Shown here in pieces: positions 28,438 to 37,098 of a DNA stretch of 64,000 bases. A program made the position numbers and the translations under genes. The stretch comes from JABHIE01 sp964584805 (lineage in GTDB: Bacteria; Planctomycetota; UBA1135). Where the stretch lies: NCBI GenBank assembly GCA_964584805.1, contig CAZPAY010000001.1, positions 186,001 through 250,000 of the forward strand, written 5' to 3'. Below the pieces are notes generated by a model, which saw only the letters and a list, made by a program, of their open reading frames with translations, ran no database searches and was not told the origin of the DNA. How positions within the stretch are numbered: position 1 is the stretch's first letter; each line of letters opens with the position of its first letter.

Positions 28438-28872
28438 CTATTTTTCTTCAGGGTCGGCAAAACCTTCGCCGCCCTCGACCAATTCACTGAGCACACCGCC
28501 GCTGGATGCGGGGTGTACAAAAGCAATGCGAGTGCCATGAGCGCCCTCGCGCGGGCTCTCGTCAATCATGCGTGCACCCTTTTGTTGAACCTGCTCAATG
28601 GCACGCTCGCAATCAGGCACCGCAAAAGCAAGGTGATGCAAACCAGGGCCACGCTTTTTGAGAAAACCCGCCATCGGTGAATCCGCCCGCACGGGGCAAA
28701 CCAACTCAATCCGAGTCTCGCCAGCGTGCATCATCTGCACCTCAACGCCTTGGCTTTCGATAATCTCACGAGTGCCACGGCGCAAGCCCATCGTCTCAGA
28801 CCAATACTGAGTGGCCTCGTCGAGGTCGGTCACCGCAATCGCGATGTGGTCAATGCCTGGGGGGGAATGCAT
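28438..28872 (-). CDS. mce: Methylmalonyl-CoA epimerase
   Basis: Vicinal-oxygen-chelate enzyme interconverting (S)- and (R)-methylmalonyl-CoA. The 144 residues begin MHSPPGIDHIAIAVTDLDEA with the first metal histidine, and include GPGLHHLAFAV with the second and the terminal glutamate block GGVLSELVE. I chose ATG 28872; the frame is open further upstream but that region is the divergent promoter. Placement before the carboxylase genes fits production of (R)-methylmalonyl-CoA for the mutase. Confidence 0.92.
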   Translation of the reverse strand: MHSPPGIDHIAIAVTDLDEATQYWSETMGLRRGTREIIESQGVEVQMMHAGETRIELVCPVRADSPMAGFLKKRGPGLHHLAFAVPDCERAIEQVQQKGARMIDESPREGAHGTRIAFVHPASSGGVLSELVEGGEGFADPEEK

Positions 28873-28901
28873 GGGTTTAGCGCAGGTTTTCTTGCGCTCA
28901 A

Positions 28902-28909
28902 AGTATAGT
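28902..28909. promoter_or_regulatory. Overlapping divergent -10 boxes (epimerase and thioesterase)
   Basis: The 8-base palindrome AGTATAGT-type segment gives TATAGT on the plus strand (28904-28909), 12 bases before the thioesterase ATG, and TATACT on the minus strand (28902-28907), about 30 bases before the epimerase ATG. No clear -35 boxes are visible for either direction. Confidence 0.45.
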
Positions 28910-28921
28910 CTTGCCCACATC

Positions 28922-29356
28922 ATGCTTGCCCCCCAACTCCCCGCCACCGCCGATTTCCGTTTCACCGCCCGCGCCTACACCCGCTGGTCTGACGAAGACA
29001 ACATGAGCGTCCTGAATCATGCCGTCCTTTTGACGCTGATTGAAGAAGCTCGTTACCAATACGGGACGCACCTCGGCCTACTCGACAGCAAAAAGCCCTT
29101 CGGATTTGTTCTTGGCCAAACCAATATCCGATTTTTGGCGCCTGGGCATGGGCCTGCACCTGTCGACATTGCCATCCGCACGACCAAACTGGGGCGATCT
29201 AGTTTTGAGCAGGCTTATCGCATTTCGTGTGCCGAGACCGGCACCATATGGGCGGAAGCCACCGCAGCGATGGTCATGTGGAATCTAAAAGACCGCTGCA
29301 GTTGCGTGATGCACGAAGACTTCCGCGCAACGATGGCCGAATTTGAAGGCCTTTAA
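28922..29356 (+). CDS. Hotdog-fold acyl-CoA thioesterase (4HBT family)
   Basis: Hydrolyses acyl-CoA thioesters; the substrate is not known. The 144 residues contain the 4HBT pattern ARAYTRWSDEDNMSVLNHAV followed by LIEEARYQYGTHLG, with the usual D-x-D-x(3)-hN-H arrangement, and a hotdog beta-sheet end AEATAAMVMW. The start is ATG 28922, 12 bases after a TATAGT box. It is divergent from the epimerase gene and converges with glnS with a 4-base overlap. Its place in the methylmalonyl-CoA region suggests a CoA-recycling role, which is inference. Confidence 0.85.
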   Translation: MLAPQLPATADFRFTARAYTRWSDEDNMSVLNHAVLLTLIEEARYQYGTHLGLLDSKKPFGFVLGQTNIRFLAPGHGPAPVDIAIRTTKLGRSSFEQAYRISCAETGTIWAEATAAMVMWNLKDRCSCVMHEDFRATMAEFEGL

Positions 29357-31038
29357 CCCTTTTTAGGTTTCCAGGCGCTCTTCAGGCCAATCGTCTGATT
29401 CAAAACGGGCGATTCAGGCGTTGAGTCAAAACGGTCAATACAGAAATAGCCCAAACGCTCAAACTGCACCACCGTTTCAGGCGGCAGAGTCATCGTGCCT
29501 GGCTCAACCATCGCGCGAATCACTTTCAAGCTTGCCGAGTCGACGGCATCAAGGAAGTCGCCCTCAGCCTCGGGGTTTTCATCCGCAAATAAATGCTTGA
29601 GCATGCGCACCTCGACCTCGTCACCATGCTTGGCCGAGACCCAGTGCAAAAAGCCCTTAACCTTGCGGTCGGATGGCAGGCAAGCACGCGTTTCGGGGTC
29701 ATGACTGCAACGCAGCTCAATCACCTTGCCATCGTCATCTTGGATGACTTCATCGCAAGTAATGCAATAAGCGTGACGCAACTTCACCTCTCGCCCTGGA
29801 CCCAAACGGAAAAACTTTTTAGGTGGGTCGAGCATGAAGTCATCGCGGTCAATCCAAACCTCTCGACTAAACGGCACTTGGCGTATCCCGGCTTCATCGT
29901 CACCAGGCAAAATTGGAGCGTCAAAAGTCTCTTCGTGATCTTCAGGTAAAGTCGTGATGACGACCTTGATGGGGTCTAGCACGCCCATCCGGCGAGGTGC
30001 GGTGGCATTAAGCTCATCGCGGACGCAATGCTCAAGCAAAGCGACATCCACCGTGCTGGCTGTTTTTGACATACCGATTTTGCGGCAAAATGCACGAATC
30101 GCCGCGGCTGGATAGCCACGGCGGCGCATGCCAGAAAGAGTGGGCATCCGTGGATCGCTCCACCCCGACACGAGGCCCTCGTCAACCAAACGCGTGAGCT
30201 TGCGTTTCGACATCACGGTGTGTGTCAAATTCAGACGCGCAAACTCAATCTGTCGTGGCACAGCGGGCACGGGAAGATTTTCAACGAACCAGTTGTAGAG
30301 TGGGCGATGATTTTCGAACTCAAGAGAGCAGAGTGAGTGTGTAATGCCTTCAATGGCATCGCATTGCCCATGAGTGAAATCGTACATTGGATAAATGCAC
30401 CAATCGTCGCCCGTGCGCGGATGAGTCGCGCGCATGATGCGATACATCACAGGGTCGCGCATATTCAAATTAGCAGCAGCCATGTCAATGCGCGCGCGCA
30501 AGACCATTTTGCCGTCATCGAAATCGCCGGCACGCATCTTGCGGAACAACTCAAGACTCTCGGCCGCGAGGCGATCGCGGTATGGGCTGTCATCACCCGG
30601 CTCGGTTACACCTTTGTCATTAAGACGCCCACGACCTGCACGGATTTCGTCCATGGTTTGCTCATCAACATACGCCAAGCCAGCCTCAATCAAATGCTCA
30701 CCCCACTGATACAACTGCTCAAAGCAATCGCTCGCGTGGTAAAGATGCTCGCCCCAATCAAAGCCCATCCAGCGGACATCTTCTTGGATGGCCTCAGCAA
30801 AATGAGCCTCTTCTTTTTCTGGATTGGTGTCGTCAAAGCGCAGGTGGCAACGCGCGCCATCGTTTTCTTGTGCAATGCCAAAGCTCAGGCAAAACGCCTT
30901 TGCGTGGCCGATGTGAAGATAACCATTTGGCTCTGGCGGAAAGCGCGTCACAATCGTTTTGTGTTTCCCTGAGGCCAAATCACTCGCAACAATGTCGCGA
31001 ATAAAATCAGAAGGCTGTTCCGTAGTTTCTTGTGTCAT
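29353..31038 (-). CDS. glnS: Glutaminyl-tRNA synthetase
   Basis: Class I synthetase charging tRNA-Gln directly. The 561 residues have TRFPPEPNGYLHIGHAKA with the HIGH motif near residue 43, the KMSKS-like VMSKRKL, and the two C-terminal anticodon-binding barrels typical of GlnRS. The start is ATG 31038; an in-frame extension upstream overlaps the mutase gene and is not used. Having GlnRS implies that the indirect Glu-tRNA-Gln amidation route is not required. It lies 8 bases after the mutase stop and is probably co-transcribed with it. Confidence 0.95.
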   Translation of the reverse strand: MTQETTEQPSDFIRDIVASDLASGKHKTIVTRFPPEPNGYLHIGHAKAFCLSFGIAQENDGARCHLRFDDTNPEKEEAHFAEAIQEDVRWMGFDWGEHLYHASDCFEQLYQWGEHLIEAGLAYVDEQTMDEIRAGRGRLNDKGVTEPGDDSPYRDRLAAESLELFRKMRAGDFDDGKMVLRARIDMAAANLNMRDPVMYRIMRATHPRTGDDWCIYPMYDFTHGQCDAIEGITHSLCSLEFENHRPLYNWFVENLPVPAVPRQIEFARLNLTHTVMSKRKLTRLVDEGLVSGWSDPRMPTLSGMRRRGYPAAAIRAFCRKIGMSKTASTVDVALLEHCVRDELNATAPRRMGVLDPIKVVITTLPEDHEETFDAPILPGDDEAGIRQVPFSREVWIDRDDFMLDPPKKFFRLGPGREVKLRHAYCITCDEVIQDDDGKVIELRCSHDPETRACLPSDRKVKGFLHWVSAKHGDEVEVRMLKHLFADENPEAEGDFLDAVDSASLKVIRAMVEPGTMTLPPETVVQFERLGYFCIDRFDSTPESPVLNQTIGLKSAWKPKKG

Positions 31039-31046
31039 GATTTTCT

Positions 31047-32717
31047 CTAAAACAAATTTGGCGCATCGTAAGGCGGAAACACTTGCTCCAGTACACCGCA
31101 AATTTCGCCGACCGTGCAATAAGCCTCAACCGCACTCAGGACGGCAGGCCCCAACGGTTCAGGGGTTTTTGCGACATCGGCCAATGCGCCCAAGGCGGCT
31201 TCTGCGGCACTCGAATCGCGAGTTTCACGCACATCAGCAAGCGTAGTCAAGATCTCTTGACGCGCAGCTGGGTCAGGGCGAAAGACCTCGGGCGTAGGCT
31301 CATTTTCGAGCATATGTGTATTCACGCCAACTACGGGGCGACTGCCGTCTTCGACCGATTGTTGATGCTTCACTGCAGTCCTATGAATCTCACCTTGTAC
31401 GAAACCCGCGGAAACTGCGGCGACCATACCGCCATAATCGGCCTCAACCCGAGACAGCAAGGCCTCGGCTTCTTGTTGGATGCGATCCGTCATCGTCTCG
31501 ACCAAAGGACAACCACCAAGCGGGTCAGCGACATCGGCGACCCCACTTTCCTTGGCAATGACTTGTTGGGTACGCAAAGCCAAAAGTGCTGACTCCTCAC
31601 TCGGCAGACCAAGCGCCTCGTCATACGAGTTGGTGTGCAAAGACTGCGTGCCTCCCATCACCGCGGCCAAGGCCTGCACAGTCACGCGCACGGCGTTGAC
31701 AAGCGGTTGCTGCGAAGTCAAAGTCGAGCCGCCGGTTTGTGTATGAAAACGCAACTTTTGTGCGCGCTCATCGGTCACACCGAATCGGTCACGCACAATG
31801 CCCGCCCACATTCGACGAGCGGCGCGGAATTTACCGACTTCTTCAAATAGCTCATTGTGGCCGTTAAAAAAGAAACTCATGCGGCGTGCGGTTTCAGCGA
31901 CATCAAGCCCGGCATCACGGGCGGCCTCAAGATAAGCAATGCCGTCACCGAGGGTAAAGGCCACCTCTTGCACGGCGGTACACCCCGCCTCGCGCATGTG
32001 GTAACCCGATACTGAAATCGGATTGAATCGTGGCGCAACCTCTTGCTGAAAACGAAAGAGGTCCGTCGTCAAACGCATCGAAGCCTCAACGCCAAAACGA
32101 AAATTCCCGCGCGCAATGAACTCTTTCAGAATGTCATTTTGCACGGTGCCCAGAATACGCTCAGGCGCAACGCCTTGGCGTTTACACAAGGCCACATACA
32201 TCGAAAAGACCACAATCGCCGTGGCGTTAATCGTCATTGAAGTCGAGACCTCACCCAAAGGAATGCCATCAAACATGACCTCCATGTCGCGCAGTGAGTT
32301 AATCGCAACGCCCACCATGCCGGCCTCGGGTGCAGCCAATTCGTGGTCACTTTCATAACCAATTTGCGTCGGCAAATCGAATGCCACCGAAAGCCCGGTT
32401 TGACCTTGTTTGAGCAAATAGTGAAAACGCTCGTTGGTCAGCTTGGCGGATGAAAAACCCGCGTATTGCCGCATCGTCCAGAAACGACCGCGGTACATCG
32501 ACGGGTGAATTCCGCGCGTGAAGGGAAACTCGCCTGGGCCGGCAGCTCGATGCTCTTGACCCTCTGCACTTGGCCGCTCGCCTGAATCAGCCAAGAAATA
32601 GCTCGCTTCAAGCGTAATGCCCGATGCCGTCGAAAAGTCATCTTTCCGCTCGGCCCGTTTCGCGACAAAGGGTTCGTGCACCTCTTTTCGCCAGTTTTCC
32701 GCATTTTTCTCGGTCAT
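31047..32717 (-). CDS. Methylmalonyl-CoA mutase, catalytic (large) subunit without B12 domain
   Basis: TIM-barrel subunit that rearranges (R)-methylmalonyl-CoA to succinyl-CoA with adenosylcobalamin. The 556 residues include FPFTRGIHPSMYRGRFWTMR, the RxYAGFSSA block, STSMTINATA, the FRFGVEASMRL region and QTGGSTLTSQQPLVN. The protein ends at about the barrel, so the cobalamin-binding domain (DxHxxG) must be a separate small protein, which is not in this window. ATG 32717 is preceded, 8 bases away, by TAGAAT; the longer in-frame readings upstream cross the divergent promoter. Confidence 0.93.
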   Translation of the reverse strand: MTEKNAENWRKEVHEPFVAKRAERKDDFSTASGITLEASYFLADSGERPSAEGQEHRAAGPGEFPFTRGIHPSMYRGRFWTMRQYAGFSSAKLTNERFHYLLKQGQTGLSVAFDLPTQIGYESDHELAAPEAGMVGVAINSLRDMEVMFDGIPLGEVSTSMTINATAIVVFSMYVALCKRQGVAPERILGTVQNDILKEFIARGNFRFGVEASMRLTTDLFRFQQEVAPRFNPISVSGYHMREAGCTAVQEVAFTLGDGIAYLEAARDAGLDVAETARRMSFFFNGHNELFEEVGKFRAARRMWAGIVRDRFGVTDERAQKLRFHTQTGGSTLTSQQPLVNAVRVTVQALAAVMGGTQSLHTNSYDEALGLPSEESALLALRTQQVIAKESGVADVADPLGGCPLVETMTDRIQQEAEALLSRVEADYGGMVAAVSAGFVQGEIHRTAVKHQQSVEDGSRPVVGVNTHMLENEPTPEVFRPDPAARQEILTTLADVRETRDSSAAEAALGALADVAKTPEPLGPAVLSAVEAYCTVGEICGVLEQVFPPYDAPNLF

Positions 32718-32746
32718 ATCGACCAATTCTACCCGTGCGCCATCCA

Positions 32747-32765
32747 TTCTTTTGTCGCAAAAGAA
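32747..32765. other. Perfect inverted repeat between the mutase and kelch genes
   Basis: TTCTTTTG (32747-32754) and its exact complement (32758-32765) flank a 3-base centre in the 133-base divergent spacer. It could be an operator for either gene or the start of a small RNA hairpin. No regulator gene lies next to it. Confidence 0.4.
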
Positions 32766-32850
32766 GCAACTTCCTGTTAATGTGGACGGAATCCCCCTGA
32801 ATACGGATTTCCCTTCTCTCTCCCACCATTCCCCCATCAATAAGAAAGCA

Positions 32851-34455
32851 ATGTTGAAATTGACTTCCATGAGTGCATTTGGTTTGGCCTTATTGGCCAC
32901 CACTGCCACCGCACAAGACAGCTCTGTCATGTCCTACGGCGACGCCATTGGCGCCGTCTCCGTTATCGAAGTCCGCGGTATTCCCGCAGGTCTTGATGGC
33001 TATCTCATCCCAGCGATGACCACGGGCGGCTCGCCGTATCTCGTTCGCCTTTCCGGTGACAACAATGACATGCTTACTGTAGACCTTGGCTTAGCCATGG
33101 CCGGCACTTACTTCACAGGCCGCGTGCCGAACAATGGCCTCTGGAAGGTCAATGTGCCACTTCCAAACATTGCAAGTTATGTCGACATGCGCGTCTACTG
33201 GCAGGCATTCAGCCGACAAAACGCTGCTGGCGCAGACATGTTCCAGCACTTCTCACCGGTTCGCACGATGAGCATGAACACGCCAGACCGTTGGCAAGCT
33301 TCAAACAACAACTTCCCCACTGCATCCGCAAATCTTTCATTCTGTAAAGCAGCAAGCGGTGGCCGAGGCGGCACGCAAGAGATTTTCATTTCTGGCGGTG
33401 GCCCCGCTGTTTTGACGGATACTTCAACAGCCTACCCCACGATTGACCGGGCATGGATGTACGATGTAATGAGTGACCGCAACACACTTTTGCCGGGCGC
33501 AATGAGTGACAGCCGCGCCTTTCATAATTCCGTGCAACTCAACGACGGCCGCTTCATGGTCATCGGTGGTATCCAAGGCCCATACGGCTCTGGCAACAGC
33601 CACTACAGCAAAGTGCTTAACACCTGTGAGATTTATGACCCAGCCACAGGCACATGGACCGCCACAGCGACCATGAATAAGTACCGCGCGGGATCAAACT
33701 CAATGGTTTTGCCAGACGGTCGCGTTTTTGTCGCGGGTGGCACTGAGGGCAACGCCTCTCACAATGTGGGCGATGTCGCCGACATCCTGACGACTTCACT
33801 GAAGACAACTGAAATCTACAACCCGACCACCAATTCTTGGTCTTGGGGCCCAAACATCCAAGAACCAAAGGCTGGCGCAACGGGCGTCGTTCTTGCTGAC
33901 GGTCGCTTTGCGTTGATTGGTGGCATTACTTACAGCACTTTCTTAGGCATTCCTATCCCTGATTTTTCAGAGAAGATTTGTGTCTACGACCCTGCCGCCA
34001 ACAGCTTCAACAGTCAAAAGACAATGCGCAACAAGCGTGGTTTAGGCTGCGCCGCTCAGTTATCCAACGGCGAGGTTTACATCGCAGGTGGCGCCGGTGG
34101 CGACATCTTCAACATTGGGCCCATCAAAAAGACGGAGCTCTGGAACCCATCCACTAACGCAACGACCAGCCAAGGCGACCTCTCTGTAGGTGTTGCTTTC
34201 TCTGGCATAGTCGCCATGGCAAATGGTTCAGCCATCGTGGTTGGCGGCGCGCGGGGCGACCTGGATGACCCGATTCCAGTCAACAATGTCTGGCTCTTTA
34301 ACCCATCCACAGGCAATGCCACGGCTTTGGCTGCAATGCCTGAGACCCATGCTGGTGGCGTAGTGGCTCTCCTTGAAGACGGCACAATTCTTGCGAGTGG
34401 CGGCGAGTCCAACAGCGGCTCGGCGACCAACGCAGCGGTCACCTACACGCCGTAA
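32851..34455 (+). CDS. Secreted kelch-repeat protein
   Basis: Exported protein of 534 residues. A signal peptide (about 1-22, ending ATAQ) precedes an N-terminal beta-rich region (about 25-120) and then a kelch beta-propeller of about six blades, with motifs such as LNDGRFMVIGG, CEIYDPATGTWTATATM, VLPDGRVFVAGG and LEDGTILASGG. Repeats run to the C-terminus, so the last blade may close the propeller. Function unknown; extracellular binding or galactose-oxidase-like scaffolds share this fold, but I see no copper-site evidence. I start at ATG 32851, where the signal peptide begins. Confidence 0.82.
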   Translation: MLKLTSMSAFGLALLATTATAQDSSVMSYGDAIGAVSVIEVRGIPAGLDGYLIPAMTTGGSPYLVRLSGDNNDMLTVDLGLAMAGTYFTGRVPNNGLWKVNVPLPNIASYVDMRVYWQAFSRQNAAGADMFQHFSPVRTMSMNTPDRWQASNNNFPTASANLSFCKAASGGRGGTQEIFISGGGPAVLTDTSTAYPTIDRAWMYDVMSDRNTLLPGAMSDSRAFHNSVQLNDGRFMVIGGIQGPYGSGNSHYSKVLNTCEIYDPATGTWTATATMNKYRAGSNSMVLPDGRVFVAGGTEGNASHNVGDVADILTTSLKTTEIYNPTTNSWSWGPNIQEPKAGATGVVLADGRFALIGGITYSTFLGIPIPDFSEKICVYDPAANSFNSQKTMRNKRGLGCAAQLSNGEVYIAGGAGGDIFNIGPIKKTELWNPSTNATTSQGDLSVGVAFSGIVAMANGSAIVVGGARGDLDDPIPVNNVWLFNPSTGNATALAAMPETHAGGVVALLEDGTILASGGESNSGSATNAAVTYTP

Positions 34456-34477
34456 GGCGCATGGCCCGCTTGGCGTT

Positions 34478-35992
34478 TTACCAGCGCCAAGCTAGCCCAA
34501 AAGCCAACGAGCCATGCCATTGGCTGTACTGATCACCCGAAAGGTCGGCGAGAACTAGATTCTCGCCGGCTTCTTCTTTTTGAGGGACGGCAACCACTGT
34601 CGACAAGAAGAAATCAGGAACACCGCTTGTGTGGGATTGATAGGAAATACCCGTAGAGATGTGCCACTCATTAAAAGGCGTTGCGGCAGCCATCCATGAG
34701 CCTCTCAAAGGATTATTGCTCCAAGCAAGCCCAGAACGCACGACCCAGTGACTACCTAGTAAGTGCTCCCATCCGAGGGAGAGCGAAAGGGTGTCCTGCC
34801 ATTGCATGTCCATGTCCATGGTGAGCGATCCGTCACCGCCGATAAACTCGGCAAATTGTTCATTTGATGGATTGGTGAGATGGGCTTCCCAGCCATCAAA
34901 TGACTGCGACCAATCCGTCCAGATTGCGGCGAAGTGCAGGACATCGACATTGCCAAATGCACTTGAAGAAGAAACGCCAACCTGCTGAGGAAGGCGGACG
35001 TCACGGATTCGGAAATCAAACTCACTTGTTGGATCATCGAGGTAGCTGATTTCATACCCCATCAACAACATAAATTCTTCAAGTTGCTGGGTAAAGGCCC
35101 CCAAATCAGAAGACATGTCCACGGTTGTCATACCCTTGATATCGGCCAAACTCGACATGGGCCGATACCAAAACCCAAAGCTTGATTTCGAGTTAACTTG
35201 CCATGCCCCGCCAAGCTTCAGAAATACATGCGGTGCCGTATTCTCGGCATCGGCGACAAAATCAACATGATAATCCTGCACATCTCGCCCACCGCTGTTC
35301 ACGAAGCCCTGCAAAGCCTCTCCCCAAGTGCCGTCATAGCCGAAATTACGCAAGGGGTCATCCTCAGGTAACGCGCCCATCAAATCGGAGAAGGGCGTAT
35401 CTGTACCACCTGACATTTCGAGAGTTGTTGCACGAACCGATAGGCCTAGCCCCAACGAGAAAGTAGGTGCTAGCTGCCAAGCCATCGAAGGCTCAAGCGC
35501 AACCTGCTGGATTTCAACCGAGTGCTCATAAGTGTGGCGAGTTGCGGGGCCACTACCCGTCTGCTCAGGGTCATCAAACATAATATTCAAGTCAACCTCT
35601 CGCTCATAAGACCCCTTAGCACCAGAAGTAGGCACAACCGCAAAAGAAAACCAAAGGCTGTCGTCCACGCGATGCCCAATAGCCAACCAGGGTGCTGCAA
35701 CCAAAGTGTCATCGAGGGAATACATCCCGCCATCGAGAGCAGAAATGCGGGCATTCGTGTCGAGCAAGCGCAATGCCGAATCGATTTGCCAATCATGCCC
35801 ACCCACGGGCAAGACAAAAGGCAAGATGGCCGGGTTTTTAGCCGTATTCAAAACGGAGTTGCCGAGCAAATCAGCGCCAGCCGTAGCCATGGCCTGCATG
35901 GAGTCACCCGTAGGTTCACCGCCCAATTGAGCAGCGGCTGGGCTTACGAGGCAAAGAAAAAGAAAGGTGGTGGGAAAGGAAAAACGAATCAT
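34478..35992 (-). CDS. OmpP1/FadL-family outer membrane transporter
   Basis: Predicted 14-strand outer-membrane barrel for long-chain fatty acids or other hydrophobic compounds. A signal peptide (about 1-21, SPAAAQ) precedes a NPAILPF motif like the FadL NPA signature. Repeating amphipathic strands (for example FSLGLGLSVRATTLEMSG) fill the rest, and the protein ends SLAFGLAWRW, an aromatic-terminated outer-membrane insertion signal. With 504 residues it is slightly longer than FadL. A supply of odd-chain fatty acids would feed the nearby propionyl-CoA pathway, which is only a suggestion. Confidence 0.82.
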   Translation of the reverse strand: MIRFSFPTTFLFLCLVSPAAAQLGGEPTGDSMQAMATAGADLLGNSVLNTAKNPAILPFVLPVGGHDWQIDSALRLLDTNARISALDGGMYSLDDTLVAAPWLAIGHRVDDSLWFSFAVVPTSGAKGSYEREVDLNIMFDDPEQTGSGPATRHTYEHSVEIQQVALEPSMAWQLAPTFSLGLGLSVRATTLEMSGGTDTPFSDLMGALPEDDPLRNFGYDGTWGEALQGFVNSGGRDVQDYHVDFVADAENTAPHVFLKLGGAWQVNSKSSFGFWYRPMSSLADIKGMTTVDMSSDLGAFTQQLEEFMLLMGYEISYLDDPTSEFDFRIRDVRLPQQVGVSSSSAFGNVDVLHFAAIWTDWSQSFDGWEAHLTNPSNEQFAEFIGGDGSLTMDMDMQWQDTLSLSLGWEHLLGSHWVVRSGLAWSNNPLRGSWMAAATPFNEWHISTGISYQSHTSGVPDFFLSTVVAVPQKEEAGENLVLADLSGDQYSQWHGSLAFGLAWRW

Positions 35993-36984
35993 TTGCCAGA
36001 TTGTGCAAAAAGAGCGGCCATGAAATCTTGAATTACGATGGCTGGTTCAGAGCGATAAGTATGGCGCCCGCCCAACTCGGGGTGCTCAAAAGTAATCGCG
36101 TGGGCGTGCAATAAAGTGCGATTCACCTCAGGTGCACCAGGTGGAAACATCCCCGGTCCATAATTTTTGGCGCGGTAAAAAGGGTCGCCCACAATAGGGA
36201 GGAACACCGAAGTCAGGTGAACTCGGATTTGATGCTTGCGCCCCGTATGAGGCTTAACGGACAGCCAACAGAACTTTTCGAATTGCTCGAGCACTTCCCA
36301 ATAAGTGCGTGCATCACGCGTGCCATGAGCTTCAGAGCGAGTCGTACGGACGCGATCCAGCCGCCGTGGGTCAGCCTTAAGTCGCGCGTTGATCCAATCA
36401 GACTGAAATCGTGGCTTGCCGTAGCAGAGCGCGCGGTATTCTTTTTCGATTGACCGCTCACGAAATTGAGCGACCAAATCTTCAAACGTATTTTTCTGAA
36501 AAGCAACCAAGCACACACCTGATGTGTCTTTGTCAAGGCGATGCACAATGCCCGGCCGCTCGGCACCTTGACCAATGGGTAACTTATCCCCGTAACGGTC
36601 AGCAAGCCAAGAGGCGACGGTGGCGTGATGGTCGCCCATCGTGCGCCCGTGCATGGCCAAGCCTGCAGGCTTATCGATGACGGCCAAGTACTCGTCTTCG
36701 TAAAGCACAACGGGCTCAAGCGCGGAACCGGGCTCTGGAACCTCAAGCGCAGGTCGCTCTAGGTCGAGACGCATGGCCGCCTCGACGAGAAAACCTGGCT
36801 TGTCTACGGGCTCACCATTGATACGCAGGCGCCCTTCGCGGATCCAAGCCTGCATGCGAGTGCGCGAAACACCGCCAGCCATAAGACTTGTGGCAACGCG
36901 GTCGAGGCGCAGACCTTCGCAATCTTGGGGGACGACCGCAGCATTGGGGGGATTCGAATCAGGCATTGTGAAACCAGAGGGCAT
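35989..36984 (-). CDS. RluD-type 23S rRNA pseudouridine synthase
   Basis: Isomerises uridines in 23S rRNA. An S4-like RNA-binding domain (about 25-85, SRTRMQAWIREGRLRINGEPV) precedes the catalytic domain, with the active-site aspartate D151 in GIVHRLDKDTSGVCLVA and the later block TGRKHQIRVHLTSV. ATG 36984 is preferred over ATG 36966 because a TATAGA box ends 6 bases before it. The stop overlaps the FadL gene ATG by 4 bases. RluC/RluA specificity cannot be excluded. Confidence 0.9.
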   Translation of the reverse strand: MPSGFTMPDSNPPNAAVVPQDCEGLRLDRVATSLMAGGVSRTRMQAWIREGRLRINGEPVDKPGFLVEAAMRLDLERPALEVPEPGSALEPVVLYEDEYLAVIDKPAGLAMHGRTMGDHHATVASWLADRYGDKLPIGQGAERPGIVHRLDKDTSGVCLVAFQKNTFEDLVAQFRERSIEKEYRALCYGKPRFQSDWINARLKADPRRLDRVRTTRSEAHGTRDARTYWEVLEQFEKFCWLSVKPHTGRKHQIRVHLTSVFLPIVGDPFYRAKNYGPGMFPPGAPEVNRTLLHAHAITFEHPELGGRHTYRSEPAIVIQDFMAALFAQSGK

Positions 36985-37098
36985 GCACAGTCTATAGGAA
37001 GCCTGCAGACATCCAAATCGTTTGGTTGCTGCGTTTGGCTGTTTTCCTTGGTGACGCTAACCTATTCAGCCATTCTTCTGAAAGACTCCCTGAACAAC

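Noticed and set aside
27758..28540. A 260-residue plus-strand frame opposite the carboxyltransferase gene
   Set aside because: Antisense to PccB motifs and without domain evidence.
32617..32850. Upstream extension of the kelch gene and of the opposing mutase gene
   Set aside because: The signal peptide begins at 32851 and the mutase start is supported by a -10 box at 32726-32731; the extensions cover the divergent spacer.
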